NCBI GenBank assembly: GCA_020086605.1
Contig: JACBWW010000017.1
Coordinates: forward strand, 13,022,795 to 13,086,794
DNA length: 64,000 nucleotides
DNA from: Lanius collurio
Taxonomy: Eukaryota; Chordata; Aves; Passeriformes; Laniidae
Reading direction: 5' to 3'
Shown here: positions 13,601-26,400 of the stretch, piece by piece
Position numbering within the stretch: position 1 is the first letter of the stretch
How the letters are laid out: every line of letters starts with the position of its first letter
Made by a program: the position numbers and the translations under genes
Notes under the pieces: generated by a model
Seen by the model: only the letters and a program-made list of their open reading frames with translations
Told to the model about the DNA's origin: nothing
The model's database searches: none

Positions 13601-14904
13601 GTTCTCTATTGGAAGGTGTAGCTCTGGCTTTTGGCTTACATATGAGGGAGCAAAAGCATAAAGTACTCACTGTACAGACTTTCAATAATTTTCATAAATA
13701 CAGTCCAATAATAATCAAACAAACAAATGCATGCACGTGCAGGTGGCATTGCATGACTGATTTTATCAAAAGAAAAGCACAGGAAATCGAAGTTCATGTA
13801 AACAGAAGTAAAATACAACACTGTTCTAAGAGTATGACCAGCATTTACACCAAGGAGTTTAGATTCAGCTACACCTTAAAAACAACCATTTTCATTCATT
13901 TTTCTTCCTTTTAGCCAAGAGCATCTTTTGGCTGAGAATTATTCTTTGAGTTTTCTGAAAAGAGGTGTTGAGACCTGAAGACCTTTCCTTTCAAGAGAAA
14001 ATCAGCATCACTCAACCATATGACAAAGCATCACCTTTCCAGTGTTATTAAGGCTCCCTTTATTTGTCCATGTAACAGTATGTATTTTTGTTTCCCTCTT
14101 TAGTCACAGACTTGTGATTCTCCTTCTCTGCAGATGAGTCACAGATGGCATTCATGAAACAGTCTTTTACTGCAAGTTCCCTGCAGGGTCTATTACACCC
14201 TAGTGAGCAGAGGGTAAAAGTGTGCCTCTCTTCATGGTGAGGGGGACACCAGAGAATTCTGCAGAAACTTTTTCTAACAGGTATTCTAAACACTTTAAAA
14301 ATATTTTAGAAACAAAACTGCAGAAAAATACTACCAAGTCCTGCATGACAAGAAGGACAATCTTCAAAAAAAGCCACTGGCATTAACTGAGCATCATACT
14401 GCCAGTACATAGAGAATAAATCCTGCATTTCTGAACCTCAATTCTCCCTTAGAAAATGAAACATATTTAATTAATTGATGTTTAATCTATACCAGGTCTA
14501 TAACTAGTTCACAGAAAGAAACAATGAACACTGGCATAGGTCACAGACCTTCTCCAGAGATCCACTGGATCTGCCCATCTTTGTAAGATTTTTTAAAGCC
14601 CCTAATTGTATTGAATCTGTAATGAAAATTTTATATCACTAATTTGTCTAAGAATAAACTGCAGACACCTGGCCAGCTTTGAATTTGCCTCCTTTTTTCC
14701 CCCAGAAAAAACATCTGCAAGTTAAAAAACTGTAAGGTCTCCACAAAACACTTCCAACAGAATGAACATGAAATGAAATCAACAAGGAATTCAACTGCTG
14801 CTGCATTAGCACCACTGGGTGTGTCAAAGAAAGCATTCTGCAATTTCTGTACGCCCAAAACAAGTTTTATGTGGCAGCCGTGACTGAGCTAGGAGGTTGA
14901 ATAT

Positions 14905-14956
14905 ACTGAATATCTTGTGCTCTAAGACTATCAGTCTTAGAGCACAAGATTTCAGT
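14905..14956. repeat. Near-perfect inverted repeat (long hairpin)
   Basis: The left arm at 14905-14929 and right arm at 14933-14956 are complementary over 24 of 25 positions, with one missing base in the right arm. The central 18 bp (ATCTTGTGCTCTAAGACT and its reverse complement) match perfectly around a 3-nt loop ATC. Either strand could fold into a tight stem. The tiny loop and the abrupt loss of symmetry outside fit a template-switch foldback mutation better than a transposon terminus. A microRNA-like hairpin is less likely because the loop is too short. Confidence 0.9.
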
Positions 14957-16531
14957 TTCCCATTGGTTACACTGTAATTTCCATAAGTAGTTAGCTATGT
15001 AATCACACACCCTACTCCCCCAACTCAGCATTTACGCTTGGTTTACTTTCTCAGGGACTCACTGCAGATCATGGATTTTACCATGTTTCAGCATAAAGTG
15101 TGAGCTCTGCACAGTACTGATTACTTTCTGCCACAAAGTGCTGATATGACTGTACTATTCTCCCCATTCACAATGTTTACCATGCCTGACAGATGGTCAG
15201 ACTTTATTACTGGCAAGATATTTCAATAGTGTGATAGTCACAATTGATCTAGTTTCCTTAGACTGCTCATTTTAGAGCTTATCACACAGGGGCTAAAGAT
15301 CAATGACTGCAGACGTGTCCACATCCAGCTGAGACACGAGGACAGCGCTACACTTTGGTTTGGTTTTGGTTACATTTGTTTCTAAATTTCATTGCAACCA
15401 AAATGCAATATTCATCAGAGCAGAATATTCATAGAAGTTTTACTTCCTGTTTGAGGTTCAGAGCCTTGCCCTAAGCTACTTGCCCAAACAACAACACTAC
15501 AGTGTACGAATCAAACGTGCAGTCGAACCTCTGCTGCTGAGTAGGTTCTAGAAACGAGGACACTTTGAGCCACCATGTTTTATTTCCAAACTTGGCTTTG
15601 CTGTTTCATACTAAAAATCAACATTTATCCCTGTACATGGCTGGATAAGTTTTCCTTCCCTGACTGTGGATAATTAAGTCAATGAAGGAAACTTCCACAG
15701 TTTTTATTTGAAACATTGGCTCATTCTATAAAAACCAACTTCCTCATGGTGGGATTTGCTGCCAAATTACATATTTGCCTCATTTTTTTCAGCAATGCTG
15801 AATTGCTCATTTTTCTCTTGTGACTCCTAGGAACAAACCAGATGCTCAGTGAGCTAACAGTCAGCTGACATGGAGAAAAGATCTTGTGCCCCAGAATCCA
15901 GCAACTGTATGTTCTAGGATGTTTGTACATACAGGTTTCAACCACATAGCACAAGGAATAAAACCATTTGTGTATACACCTATCTAAATAATTTGATGCA
16001 ATTCAGTATGCAGACGCTCCTTTGCAAAGCTAATGTGCACAAGTTACTGTTCATCCAGTTTTTCTCCTTAGTATAAACAAAATCCAGTAAATCCCCTGTA
16101 TTATTCAGTACACTCTTTATGAAGTTTCATGTACAACTGGCAAAAACTAGACCCTCATGGAAATGTTGATATTAACCAGCAGAAATAGTGGAGAAGCTGT
16201 AGTAATAACGAAGGCCAGGTTTTCATAGCTGTACCATCTCACCCAGTTCTAAGAGCTGTGCCCTAGCAGTAGTTTGCATTAGAGGTGAACTACATGCTTC
16301 AGGTTTTGCCTCTACAGACAGGACTCTAAAATAGCATCAGCAAAAAAATTGAAAACACCAATTTTCACATCCTTGCATTCAACATCCCGGTGGATTTTTT
16401 GTTGAAAATACAAGTTTTTCTTTCACTAATTCTGAACTGACAGCGCTGAAAGCAAAGTATTAATGCAATAGGCAGCATGCAGACTAAATGACCTAAGTTT
16501 AGACTCTTATCCAAATACCTTGTTAGCTTAC

Positions 16532-16653
16532 CTGGGGATTTTTAAATAAAGCGTATTTTTGACTTTTTTCCAAAAACAGAATCTTATTCTCAGTGTCTCG
16601 AGTCCAGTCTGACAACACTTCAACAACATTTTCATGGTCTTCAAAAAACCTTT
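16532..16653 (-). CDS. APBB1IP: APBB1IP coding exon 7 (RA domain, C-terminal half)
   Basis: This exon is 122 nt. It enters in phase 1, completing Glu229 with AA, and ends in phase 0 at CCCCAG|GTAAGC. The acceptor CTGTCTCTCCAG has a good pyrimidine tract. Residues 229-269 read ERFFEDHENVVEVLSDWTRD, then TENKILFLEKSQKYALFKNP and Q. The segment forms the second half of the ubiquitin-like RA fold that contacts Rap1-GTP. It is nearly identical to the human protein; the visible changes are EE to SQ and V to L near residues 259-264. Confidence 0.96.
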
Positions 16654-19600
16654 CTGGAGAGACAGAGAAGATAATGTAAGACATTCAAGCTGTTTCTCCC
16701 CTCTCCTGAGCCTGCAGAAATTCCTGCATAAGAATGTAATCATTATCTGATGTTCACTCAGGGCTGGACAGTCCAGCAGTCTTTTCCACTGCACAGATGT
16801 GTGCAAAACCCACATGAAATTGTGTCACATGGAACGGGTAAAGCAGCTACAGAAGATGCCTTATGTAGCTGTGCCAGGCTCCTGGATTTCTCCTGCATCT
16901 CTGTGCTGCTGCTTGAAGACTGCAAGGCATGGAAACAGTGACCTACCAGGAGTAGATGGTTACACTCATGTTTTTCATGGCTTTCAGCTTTTGATTGATT
17001 TGGTTTTTTTTAATGTTTGCAATATCACAGATGGGGGGAGGGAGAAGGAGTATATATTCACTTTGGCTAATGAAATGAAAAAAAAAAGTAAAAATGTATT
17101 TCCTTGTCTTTTTGCTTTACTTCTTTTACAATGATAATTTGCTTTTTGTCAGTAGGAAGAATTCTGTGCACTGAAAATAAAATGTTTGGTCTCAAGCATC
17201 TGTATTTAAAACCACAAATAGCAAAGCAGAGAAAATACCAAGACAGACTGAGAACTGATGTGAAGATATACCAGTTCAACCAGCATCTCTGCAGCTAGAA
17301 ACCTTACCAGGGATGTGAGAGATCTAATGTCAGCTCTGTCCCTTCCTGGTCTGCCCAGTCCTCCACCCAGGAAAGCCACAGGGTATGGTGAGATTAGGTA
17401 ACTGATCTCTTCCTCTTAGTTTCATCTATATAAAGTAGCTGAACAGTAACATAAAACTCCCTTTAAAGGTAAAGGAATTCAGCATAACTTGACAGATCAC
17501 TTTGGAGGGTCCCAACCTGCACTTTTCTACAAATTCAGTACTGGGATAGGGGATTCATCCAGCTCCAATTTTCAGTATGATTTTGGCAGTTTCCTGGGAA
17601 CAGCTGTACTCCCACTTCAGTGGTCTGTGATGATCACATCTTCCGATGGCCTAGATTGGCTTAGCATCAGAGGAGGTAACAGAGCATACATTTTGTAGGC
17701 TTTCTTTAACACTTGTTACTTTTGACAAGGTTTTAGAACATCCCCTCTAACCCATATTTTGAGAATTTATTAAATTCACAGAATGTGATTAACTTCAGGA
17801 CCAGTTCACATGTACATGGTAACTTTTAACAGCACCAACACAACATTCTTCATTTAACAACTGATACTTCTGCAATGCACTGGAAATAGAAAGCACAATA
17901 TAAAACCCAGTTAATGGTTTGAAGGGTGAACAGTACCTTATAGCTCAAGATAACCATCAAGTAATTCTCAGACAGTAACACTAATTTTTGCCAGATATAT
18001 TTTTGTTTGCTCATTTGACGCACTAGGATTTTCCCGTTTGAAAGGTGTGATTTTATCATCTCAGGAGGGTCTTTTTAATAATTATTTTTCCTAAAAAAAG
18101 TCATATCTGGATGCCTATTATAAGACAATAGTCTTTACTGCAAAATACATGATGGTACGTACAACCCAGTGGTACATCACCATCTCACTACTGAGATTAT
18201 CTGTGATATTTAACACGTAATTAATCTAAAATTGTAGTTTATTTTATTTGCAATGATAGTCTTTCATAAAAACATTATATGTAAGACAACCTGTCAAGGA
18301 TCTCGTGATATAAAAGTAGCTTGGACCTTCAGTTCAGCAAGAAATATTTGCTGCTCAGATTTGCTTCTTAAAGTAAACGTAATTTTATTCTCTTTAATTC
18401 CGATGTTGAAAGCAAGCAGAAAGATGAAGCGCAGAAAAGTTCTGTCTTTGTGCTGATAGTAATAAAGTTATCTAGAACAGCCAAGAAGTATACTGACAAG
18501 AATAAAGAATAGCTCACATTGTTCTGATTTTGAACAAAATTAACTACATGTTTCTGTGCATTGGAAGCAGAAGAAAGAACATGTACCATTCCACTCATAT
18601 TGAAACTGCCTTCTTCAAACAAAAAGGCTCCATTCTCAGCGGATCTGGACCTGGTAATAGATCACTATGTGAGGAGTTAATAGATTTTTCCTTTTCTCTT
18701 GAACCAGATACAGGTTTATTTCCTTTGGTAGTTTTCTTCTGTCCTGGCTTTTAACAGATTTTTTACTCATTATGAGAGAAATTCCTTCCTATACCAATAC
18801 CCTAACACTAACCAAAAGCACTCAGCATTAGCTAGGACTAAAGTAGCACAAGTAATTTTTACAAAAAAATTCTAACCATTAACCCCAATGTTTGTAGCAA
18901 ACAATCTCCCAATACCTTCAGTTTTAATTGCACAATAGGAAATTCAAATGTCTATCCAGACTATGAAGACACACAAATACATTATTTTTCATGGCTATGG
19001 AGATTCAGAAAACAATCTGTTTATGTGCTGTCATCCTAATACTCAGACACATTTATCCAAGTCACAATGGACAAAAGGGAGCAACTTTCTAAGACAGGAA
19101 AACACTCCAAAATTATTCAGTGACTTTCATGAGATTTCTAGGGTCAAATGACACTCTCAGTCTTTCCTTAGTTGAGATAAGCAGGTACAAAAGAATGCAG
19201 CATCATTATCTTAATCAAGTAGCAAGAACAGATTGGCTGTAAATTTCTATGCCACTCTTACAAGCAGATGAACATCTCCTTGCTCATGACCCATCAGGAT
19301 TTTTTCCAGTTATTTTAAAATTTCTTTTATTTAGTTTAGCAAAATGACTACACCTGGAGCTCTTTTAAAGTGCAATATTGATATTTGACTTTATTTGTGA
19401 ATTTTCTCATCTTTGCTGGGAGACTGTAAACTGAGTATGTTAAAGGCTGTTTGACAATTTCCCATTTCTCTAGGTCAAATATGAATCTGAAAGAAAGTTA
19501 TAGTAATTTTCCTTTTCCTTTTGATGTCAATACTTTTTCAGTATGGAAAATAAAAAAGATTCCGAAATAATTCACAGTTAGTGAATACTCTGTTCTTAAT

Positions 19601-20254
19601 GAAAGAAGCCTTGAAGCCTTTTTCAAACAAGACTCATTATGCTGCACAGAACAATTTATCAGTTTTGCACAGCTGTTTCCTAGGACCTGGAGGCCAGGTT
19701 AATTACTCCATAAGTCATAACTTACCATCGGCATAGCTGCAGCCCCATCACAAAGCAATATCCTGTACACAGCTACACTTAAGAAAATTATTACCACAAG
19801 TGAAAAGCATTAGAAATGACTGAAACACTTCTCACAGAGTCCTGTTTAATGACATTTGTTTGGCCAGTATGTAAGATATGCCTGCTGACAGCACTCCAGC
19901 ACTGCATCCTCTCTTGAAAAAGTAGACCTGAGTATTGTTGTGTTTGGGTTTGTCATCACCTTGAAATTCACATGGCCCCTTCATTTTGTGTAAAATAAAA
20001 TAATGGAAATGGTGACAAGCAAGGAGCCTTCTGCAGGTCACAGCACAGCTGAATGGACGCATTTCTACAGCAAGAACAGACCAAATACATTCCTGCAGCA
20101 TTCCTCAGCTGAGAGTCTGTGATGTTCCAATGCCAGGGGACAATCGGGCAGGAGAAAAGTCATTATCTTTTCAAGATTACCAACATTTACCTGATCTTTC
20201 AAGATTACCAGAACTATATCTATTTGCTATGTGCTGTGTCACTACACCACTTAC
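16654..20254 (-). other. APBB1IP: APBB1IP intron 6
   Basis: A 3.6-kb GT-AG intron in phase 1 with donor GTAAGT at 20.25 kb. A 14-bp direct repeat (TTTCAAGATTACCA) occurs twice about 29 bp apart near 20.17-20.21 kb. No transposon or extra exon was recognised. Confidence 0.85.
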
Positions 20255-20414
20255 CAATCTGCAGCTCTGGGTACATCTCATACAGACACCAGTCGACGTT
20301 GCAGTCACAATGGGTTTTCTCAAAGAGATTGTCCAAAACATCTCGTGCCACCTGACGCTCATCCACCATTAGAGACTTTGTGCTGTTATCACACATGTGC
20401 ACCTTGATAACAAG
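20255..20414 (-). CDS. APBB1IP: APBB1IP coding exon 6 (RA domain, N-terminal half)
   Basis: This exon is 160 nt (residues 176-228 plus the first base of 229), entering in phase 0 after TTGTTCTCAG and leaving in phase 1 at ATTG|GTAAGT. The peptide begins LVIKVHMCDNSTKSLMVDER and continues through VARDVLDNLFEKTHCDCNVD to WCLYEMYPELQI. This is the start of the RA domain, with the beta-hairpin and basic residues expected to face the Rap1 switch I region. It matches the human sequence at almost every position (N to C, L to V and I to M changes visible). The CDCNVDWCLYE block is typical of MRL proteins. Confidence 0.97.
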
Positions 20415-20907
20415 CTGAGAACAAAGTCACAGAAGAGTCAGTTAATTTCAGAAGCAAGAAAAAGTCTAGTCTGAACTGCTAACACATAAGAAAGATTAAG
20501 GCTGGAGGTTATTACTGATTCAAAGGCATCCTGTCTCACAGCAAGCTGAGAGGATAAAACAGCTCAGAAGTTTTCACATCATAATGCCACCAAAATAAAG
20601 ACCTTTTCTCTAAAAATAAAATTGAACCTTGTCCTGTGCATAACTTCAGGAGAGGTGAAATTGCTATGGAGCAAAAGCAGAAGTTAATCTCTTCTCTAAA
20701 TCTACTACATGTGCAATTAAGGAAAATGCTTGATAGGGAAATCAAGTACAAAAGGACAGAGTGCCCTCAATGCAAGCTACAAATGTGGAAAATTTAGTTT
20801 TAAATAGAAAAAGAATGGAAGAATCCTGCCATGCCAACAGAATAACCTGAAATTGGATTGTAAGATGGGCTATAGTCCAACAGTCATCAATAAGAAAACA
20901 GATGAGT

Positions 20908-21130
20908 TCACAGAATATGCTGAGTTGGAAGGGAGCCATCAGGATCATTGAGTCCAACTCCTGGCCCAGCACAGGAGAACCCCAAGAGTCACATCATGTG
21001 CCCAAGAGCATTGTCCAAATGTTTCTTGAACTCTGTTAGGCTTGGTGCTGTGACCACTTCCCTGGGGCTCTGTCACTGGCCACCACATAGAAAAGATCAG
21101 TGACTGCCCCTCCTCTTCCCCTTATGAGTT
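20908..21130 (-). mobile_element. CR1 LINE fragment (3' end)
   Basis: The stretch begins CACAGAATATGCTGAGTTGG and continues through the avian CR1 3' region read in reverse (GAGTCCAACTCCTGGC, CCACTTCCCTGGGG). The element's 3' end is thus at the low coordinate and the element is on the minus strand, the same strand as APBB1IP. It is 5'-truncated, as is usual for CR1, and diverged. The assignment is from memory of avian CR1 consensus text. Confidence 0.85.
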
Positions 21131-21668
21131 ACTTACATTGACCAAATTAACCTAAGACACTCATTACTTCTTTCTACGGCAAATTATTTGTTAAACAAGA
21201 AACAGAGTGAACTTTCTTCAGAGAGGAACAATGCAAGAAAATGCTGAAGTACATAAAATGTGATAGAACTGGAAATACATTATACAAAAGTATGTAAAAT
21301 GCTCCATTAGTACTGAAAACAGTAGAATAATTCTCTACAAGGTCTGTACATTGCTGGTGAGTCAGGAGGACTTCTCCAAATAGTCTTGTTTAAATAGCGC
21401 TTTATTTAAAAATGTGTGCATAAAAAGCTTTGGTTTTGTAGAGATAATCTGTGTAAAAGGTCAGGTGGAAGCAGAGTTATGATCCCCAAGAGAAAATCTA
21501 CACTACCTCTGAAAAGCAGAAACAAATGTAACAAAAACAATGAACTTGTTTTGATTCCAATCCTTGCAAGAAATGTTGTACGTGCATAATCTAACATCTT
21601 TAAGGCAAAAGGGGATTTTTGTCTGGTTTTAACTGACTACTCAGAAACATGCACACAGCTTCCACCTT

Positions 21669-22300
21669 CACAGAATCACAAAACAGCTGAGATTTGAAGG
21701 CACCTCTGGAGGTCATCCAGTCCAGTTGCCTGGGCAAGCAGGGCCACCTACAGCCTGGTGGCCAGGACCCTGTCCAGACGGTTTGTCATTATCTCCAAGG
21801 AGGAACACTCCACAACCTTCCTGGGAAACCTGTGCCATGCTCAGCCACCCTCACAGTGAAAAACTGTTTCCTGGTACTCAGACCCTCCTTGTGTTTCAAT
21901 TTGTGCCTATTGCCTCTGCTCCCATCACTGGGCAGCACTGAAGAGAGCCCAGCTTCACTCTCTTTGCACCCTCTCTTGAGGTTTTTCTAGAGATAGACAA
22001 GCACCAGACAGAGCCTCTCTTCCGTAGACTATCTCAGCCTTTCCTCACAGGAGAGATACTCCTGACCATCTTCATGACACTTCCTGATCATCCTCCATTG
22101 GGATGGAACTCTCTTGCGTTTGAAGGTGGTGATCTTTAAATATTAACCAGCTTTCTTGGTCCCTTCTTCCCACCAGGGCCTTATCCCATGGGACTCTTCC
22201 AAGCAGATCTTTGAAGAAGCCAAAGTCCGCTCTTCTGAAGTCCAGGGCTGTGAGCTTCCTTTTCGCCATCATCCCTGCCCTGTGCCCTCCACTTTTGGTA
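21669..22300 (-). mobile_element. CR1 LINE fragment
   Basis: Starts CACAGAATCACAAAACAGCT and runs through GGTCATCCAGTCC, CAGCTTCACTCTCTTTGCAC and CTTATCCCATGGGACTCTTC, all recognisable parts of the reverse complement of avian CR1 3' regions. The second half (from about 22090) may belong to a different CR1 subfamily or to a further upstream portion after a deletion. Minus-strand orientation, 5'-truncated, no intact reading frame. Confidence 0.85.
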
Positions 22301-23338
22301 AAAGAGGGAAAACCAGTTTTCTTGACAATATTTTGTCAATTTAGAATTTAAGAATGACATAGTAATTTAATTATAGTGATACAGTCACAAGATTGAACCT
22401 TACTTCTGCTGTTTGTTTCCAAATATTCAGGGTGGGAAAAAAAGTTGGGGGAAAAAGTCTCCCAAAGGAGAATTACTAACATTACAAGGAAAAGAGGGTG
22501 ACCAATAAGCAGCCATAACTTTAGTTATAGAGCTTTATAAAGTCAACATTGGTGAAATCCTCCCAAGACGTTCTCTCGGACGTAGCATTTGTACATGAAC
22601 ATAAAGTGTTCTGTGGGAACCATCTCAAGTCTGAACATTCCCAAATTTACTGGAAGCTTCCCTTCCTCCTGGAAGTTCTGCAAGCTCCAGCACTTCCCAC
22701 CTCCTTTGAACAAGACTGAAAGGTCATGACTGTTTTTAGTTCACATCCATTATTCAGAGTTACTGAACACCTGCAGCTTCTGTTGAGTTCAGCTGCAACA
22801 CTAGTTTAGGATGAGTGGGCATAATTACAAGGCACACTGCAGCACAGTGCAGACACTGGCTGGAAGCTTTCTAATTTGTTGGTCTAAAATAATTTCTATT
22901 ATCCTTGTACATTACTACACTGCTGTGAAAAGATTTAGCAAGAAGACCCTCATTAATTTAATAGGGATTAGCTAAATCCACATCCACAGTAAAAGAAAAG
23001 TTTAATACTCCTGGAATCAGCACAGCATAAGTAAGCAACATTTTCATGCACACTCCACTTTCTCTAAAGCAACTTAGCAGAACAGTGAGCTTTGCCCGAG
23101 CAATGAACAAAAGAAAAAGAGACAGCGCTTTCCAAGCTCTCTAAAATATAAGCCCCTTGGAGGTAGCATTCTCCCAGAGAGTTCTCTCAAGGTGGATGAC
23201 GAGAGCTCCACAGAATATCTTTACAGATAAAAAATGGGAAAGGGTAGTCACTTTTGTAAGAACTTTATTATTAAGAAGAATGTTAACAAATACTTAGGTG
23301 GTAGCTCTTATGGTAGCATTTACTATGTTAAGGCTCAC

Positions 23339-23416
23339 CTTTTTAACTTTGGCTTCCTTCAGTTTCTCCAATGCAAGTTTAATCTTGTCAGCTTTAGCCT
23401 TTGCCTCTAGTTCTTC
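23339..23416 (-). CDS. APBB1IP: APBB1IP coding exon 5 (charged helix before RA domain)
   Basis: This exon is 78 nt and 26 codons (residues 150-175), phase 0 at both ends. The acceptor is TGTTTTTTTCAG and the donor is AAAAAG|GTGAGC. The peptide EELEAKAKADKIKLALEKLK followed by EAKVKK is a strongly charged amphipathic helix immediately before the RA domain, corresponding to the short coiled-coil region of MRL proteins that can mediate dimerisation. It differs from the human segment, as I recall it, at only a few N-terminal residues. Confidence 0.96.
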
Positions 23417-26400
23417 CTGAAAAAAACACAAGCTATTTGGTATATTTCTTGTTAAGTAATCTCAGCAATTTACATTTACTTGAAAAGGGTTGTTTCTTGA
23501 TATTTATACCCAGAAGATAAGGCTTGTCACAGTAAACTTCATACATACAGACAATCCCCAGCTTTCCTTGACCTAACATCCTTCAGCAAAAGCTTTGATT
23601 TACAAGAGCAGTGCTTCCAGCTGTTGCTCAGTCACACAGTTCTTACACAATCTGTTCCTCAAATGCTACAGGAAGGCCTGAAAACTGGACTCTTCTATGT
23701 TTGTCTGTTTGCACAGCTGACACAAAAGACAAGGTGAAGGAAGATCTAGCCTGAGTGAAATAGCATTGTGGATGCAACTGCTTGGAAGAAAACTCGCTTC
23801 TCAATAGGGTTAAGACAACTAGAATTTGTAGGATTTTACTGAAAATTTGGCTTGCAATTACACCACTTACAATTTTATACTCTGTGTTAAGTACATTAAT
23901 TTATTTGAATTCTTTCACTTGCCACATATGATCTCTTACTGCACAGATTCATTCCAGCTTTTGACGAATGCCACAGTAAGAATCTCCAAAATCTCAGTAT
24001 CACCGAGCTCTCCTTTTACAAAACAGCACTATCAATATCATGCTTCTCTCTTCATATCAATGAAGTTTGTGATCCAAGAAGATTCTGGATTCCCAGGTGC
24101 TGAGAATTTTAAACAAAATGCCAGTGCCTACTGACACCTCTCTGACTGCTGTATAGATTGGGACTGTTCCTTTATGCCATCTCTCTTCCAGAAGTCTTCT
24201 TCAGTCACATAGGGAGTTGGAAAAGCACATTTTGGACAGGAAGTGACTGTGATTCCTGGGCCTGCCTGGGACTCTTAGTACTAGTGGAGGGTTTGGTTTC
24301 TTTCCAACTTTACATCCCTGTTGCCTCTATTGAAGACTGTCTTGTCTTTACTTTCTTGATTGCTGATATTTGCTGTCCATGTCGCTCTCTTACTTTCACA
24401 GTTTCCTTTGTTTTAAAGGGGTAGGATTTTGTGCCACACTAATCACAGGCACCCAACTTCCAGTCAAGGACTGTGGGAGAAAGTTCTTGTCCTGCTTCCA
24501 CAAAAGATTTTTCTCTGCTATCTTCAACCTCCATTTGGTACTCTATAGTCAAAACCTTAGCAGTCTTCGTACCAAGAGAACTAGCTGCAACTCATGGAAT
24601 ATGCAAGTGCAAGAAACTAGGCCTAATCACACTGCAATCACTTCCCTGTTACAGAGATGTCATTGAATCATAGCAAGGAAAGAGCAAAGAAGGTTATCAT
24701 GTACACATCCCAAGTTGTGAGGCATATTTAACAGTAGCTGAAGTATTCCTGACTGACATCCCTCCTGCTGAACTAAACATCTTTTGTTTCATCTCTGCTT
24801 CAAGCATGTTTCCTGTTATCAAATTCTCCACTATAAATATCATGCAATCAGTTAAAAATATCTCTTTTTTTCTCTGCAGGTGTGGAAATTTGCATTGCTA
24901 TAGCTCAGCAGTGCTTAACTTAGACAATCCAAAAAAAGCTTCTGTAGTTGAACAGAAGCAGTTGCACAAAGGTGGCTGCTGCAGTGAGGCTGACTATTGA
25001 CAGAGGGAAAAGCACACAGCCTCTCACGCTGTTGCCCTGCCCTTCCCACCTCTCTGCAGCAAGCAGGAAAAGCATCTTAACCAAAGTGGTTGATCGTGCT
25101 GTGGGCAGGCTTTCTGATGAAAATTTAAGCAGGTATAATTCAGGTTTCACCTGCATGTGACTTGTGTTGAACAGAGTTCATACATTGTATAAACCTGTGC
25201 AACAGAGCTCTCACTGGACAGCCTTCATGGTTTGACTTAATGCAGAAAAAGGAAATAAGCTATCAGATGCAAAATTTTAGCAGTATTAGAGAAATGTTTT
25301 GACAAGCTAAAAGATTTGTTTTCCTGCTACAGTATCATCACCATGTTTTCTGGATCTTTAAACAGAAGCACATAAAGTCATCATGTCAATAGCAAATGAA
25401 GAAGCTTTAATTAGCTTAAAGGCAGTTTTAAAAAGAAATGTCAGAATTGATGGAAACCTAGGACACAGCTCTATGCTTCCCTGAAAGAAAGGCTGTGCTT
25501 CTTTATTTTGGCACACCTAAAGGTTAGAAAATAGGGTCTTAACATCATGGTTGCATTGGGAAAGACTAACACTATTCTTATTTAGCTATGGATAACTCAA
25601 AGTGTTAAACACAACTTCAGCCTTGACTGGCTCAAGAATCACTTATCAAGAATCCTGGTTACCAGGAGCATGGATTTTGATGACACAAAATACATTCCAC
25701 TTACAGCTGAATTTCATTCTACTGAGCAGAAATGTCATGTCAAAACAAATACTAATCAAGACAACGAATATTAATTTGAAATAAATTCTGTCCATATTAA
25801 TTTTAAATGGTTGTTACCTCCATCATTCACACTGCAATCTGTGTAACAGCCCTGTGGGCCATTTTGTGGACAGTAAGCCACAGTGGGTGTGCCATTAGTA
25901 TTTGAACACAATCTGTACCATGAGGCAAAGGCTGCAGGAAAAAGCTCTACCAATGCCCTAATGAGGAAATAAACTACTGTAGATATATTCCTCAGAAATG
26001 CTTCTACAACCAGTTCCTATCCTTCTTTGACACTCCTTGAACCTGGAAAGAGACCAGGGAATATCATTAGAGATCAGTCTCAGAGAAACAGTTCAACTGA
26101 GGGAGAAGAGACTTTTGGCTACTTTTTCATATAGAGTTCCAGCTGAGTTTGGTAAGTATATACACTCTAAAATCTTGTTTGACTCTCAGGTAATGCAGGA
26201 TGTCAGCTAATAAAGAATTAGCTCAGTAAAACACTCAATGGAAAGAACTTCAACACTTGATTTCAGTGAGCTTTAGATCCCAGCATCATAAAAATGCTGT
26301 TTGGAAGAGAGGCGTGAGGGTCCACAGTCTGGCTCCTACCCAAAGCAGGATGGTCACCGATATGAGATCAGGTCAATCGTGATTTTGCCTGGCTACATTT

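Larger units (their letters stand above)
9588..16531 (-). other. APBB1IP: APBB1IP intron 7
   Basis: A 6.9-kb GT-AG intron with donor GTAAGC at 16.53 kb. It contains a short GGAT-type tetranucleotide tract near 10.67 kb and a striking near-perfect inverted repeat at 14905-14956. No coding sequence and no recognisable transposon were found elsewhere in it. Confidence 0.85.
20415..23338 (-). other. APBB1IP: APBB1IP intron 5
   Basis: A 2.9-kb GT-AG intron with donor GTGAGC at 23.34 kb. It carries two antisense-read CR1 LINE fragments (20.9-21.1 and 21.7-22.3 kb); the rest shows nothing recognisable. Confidence 0.85.
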
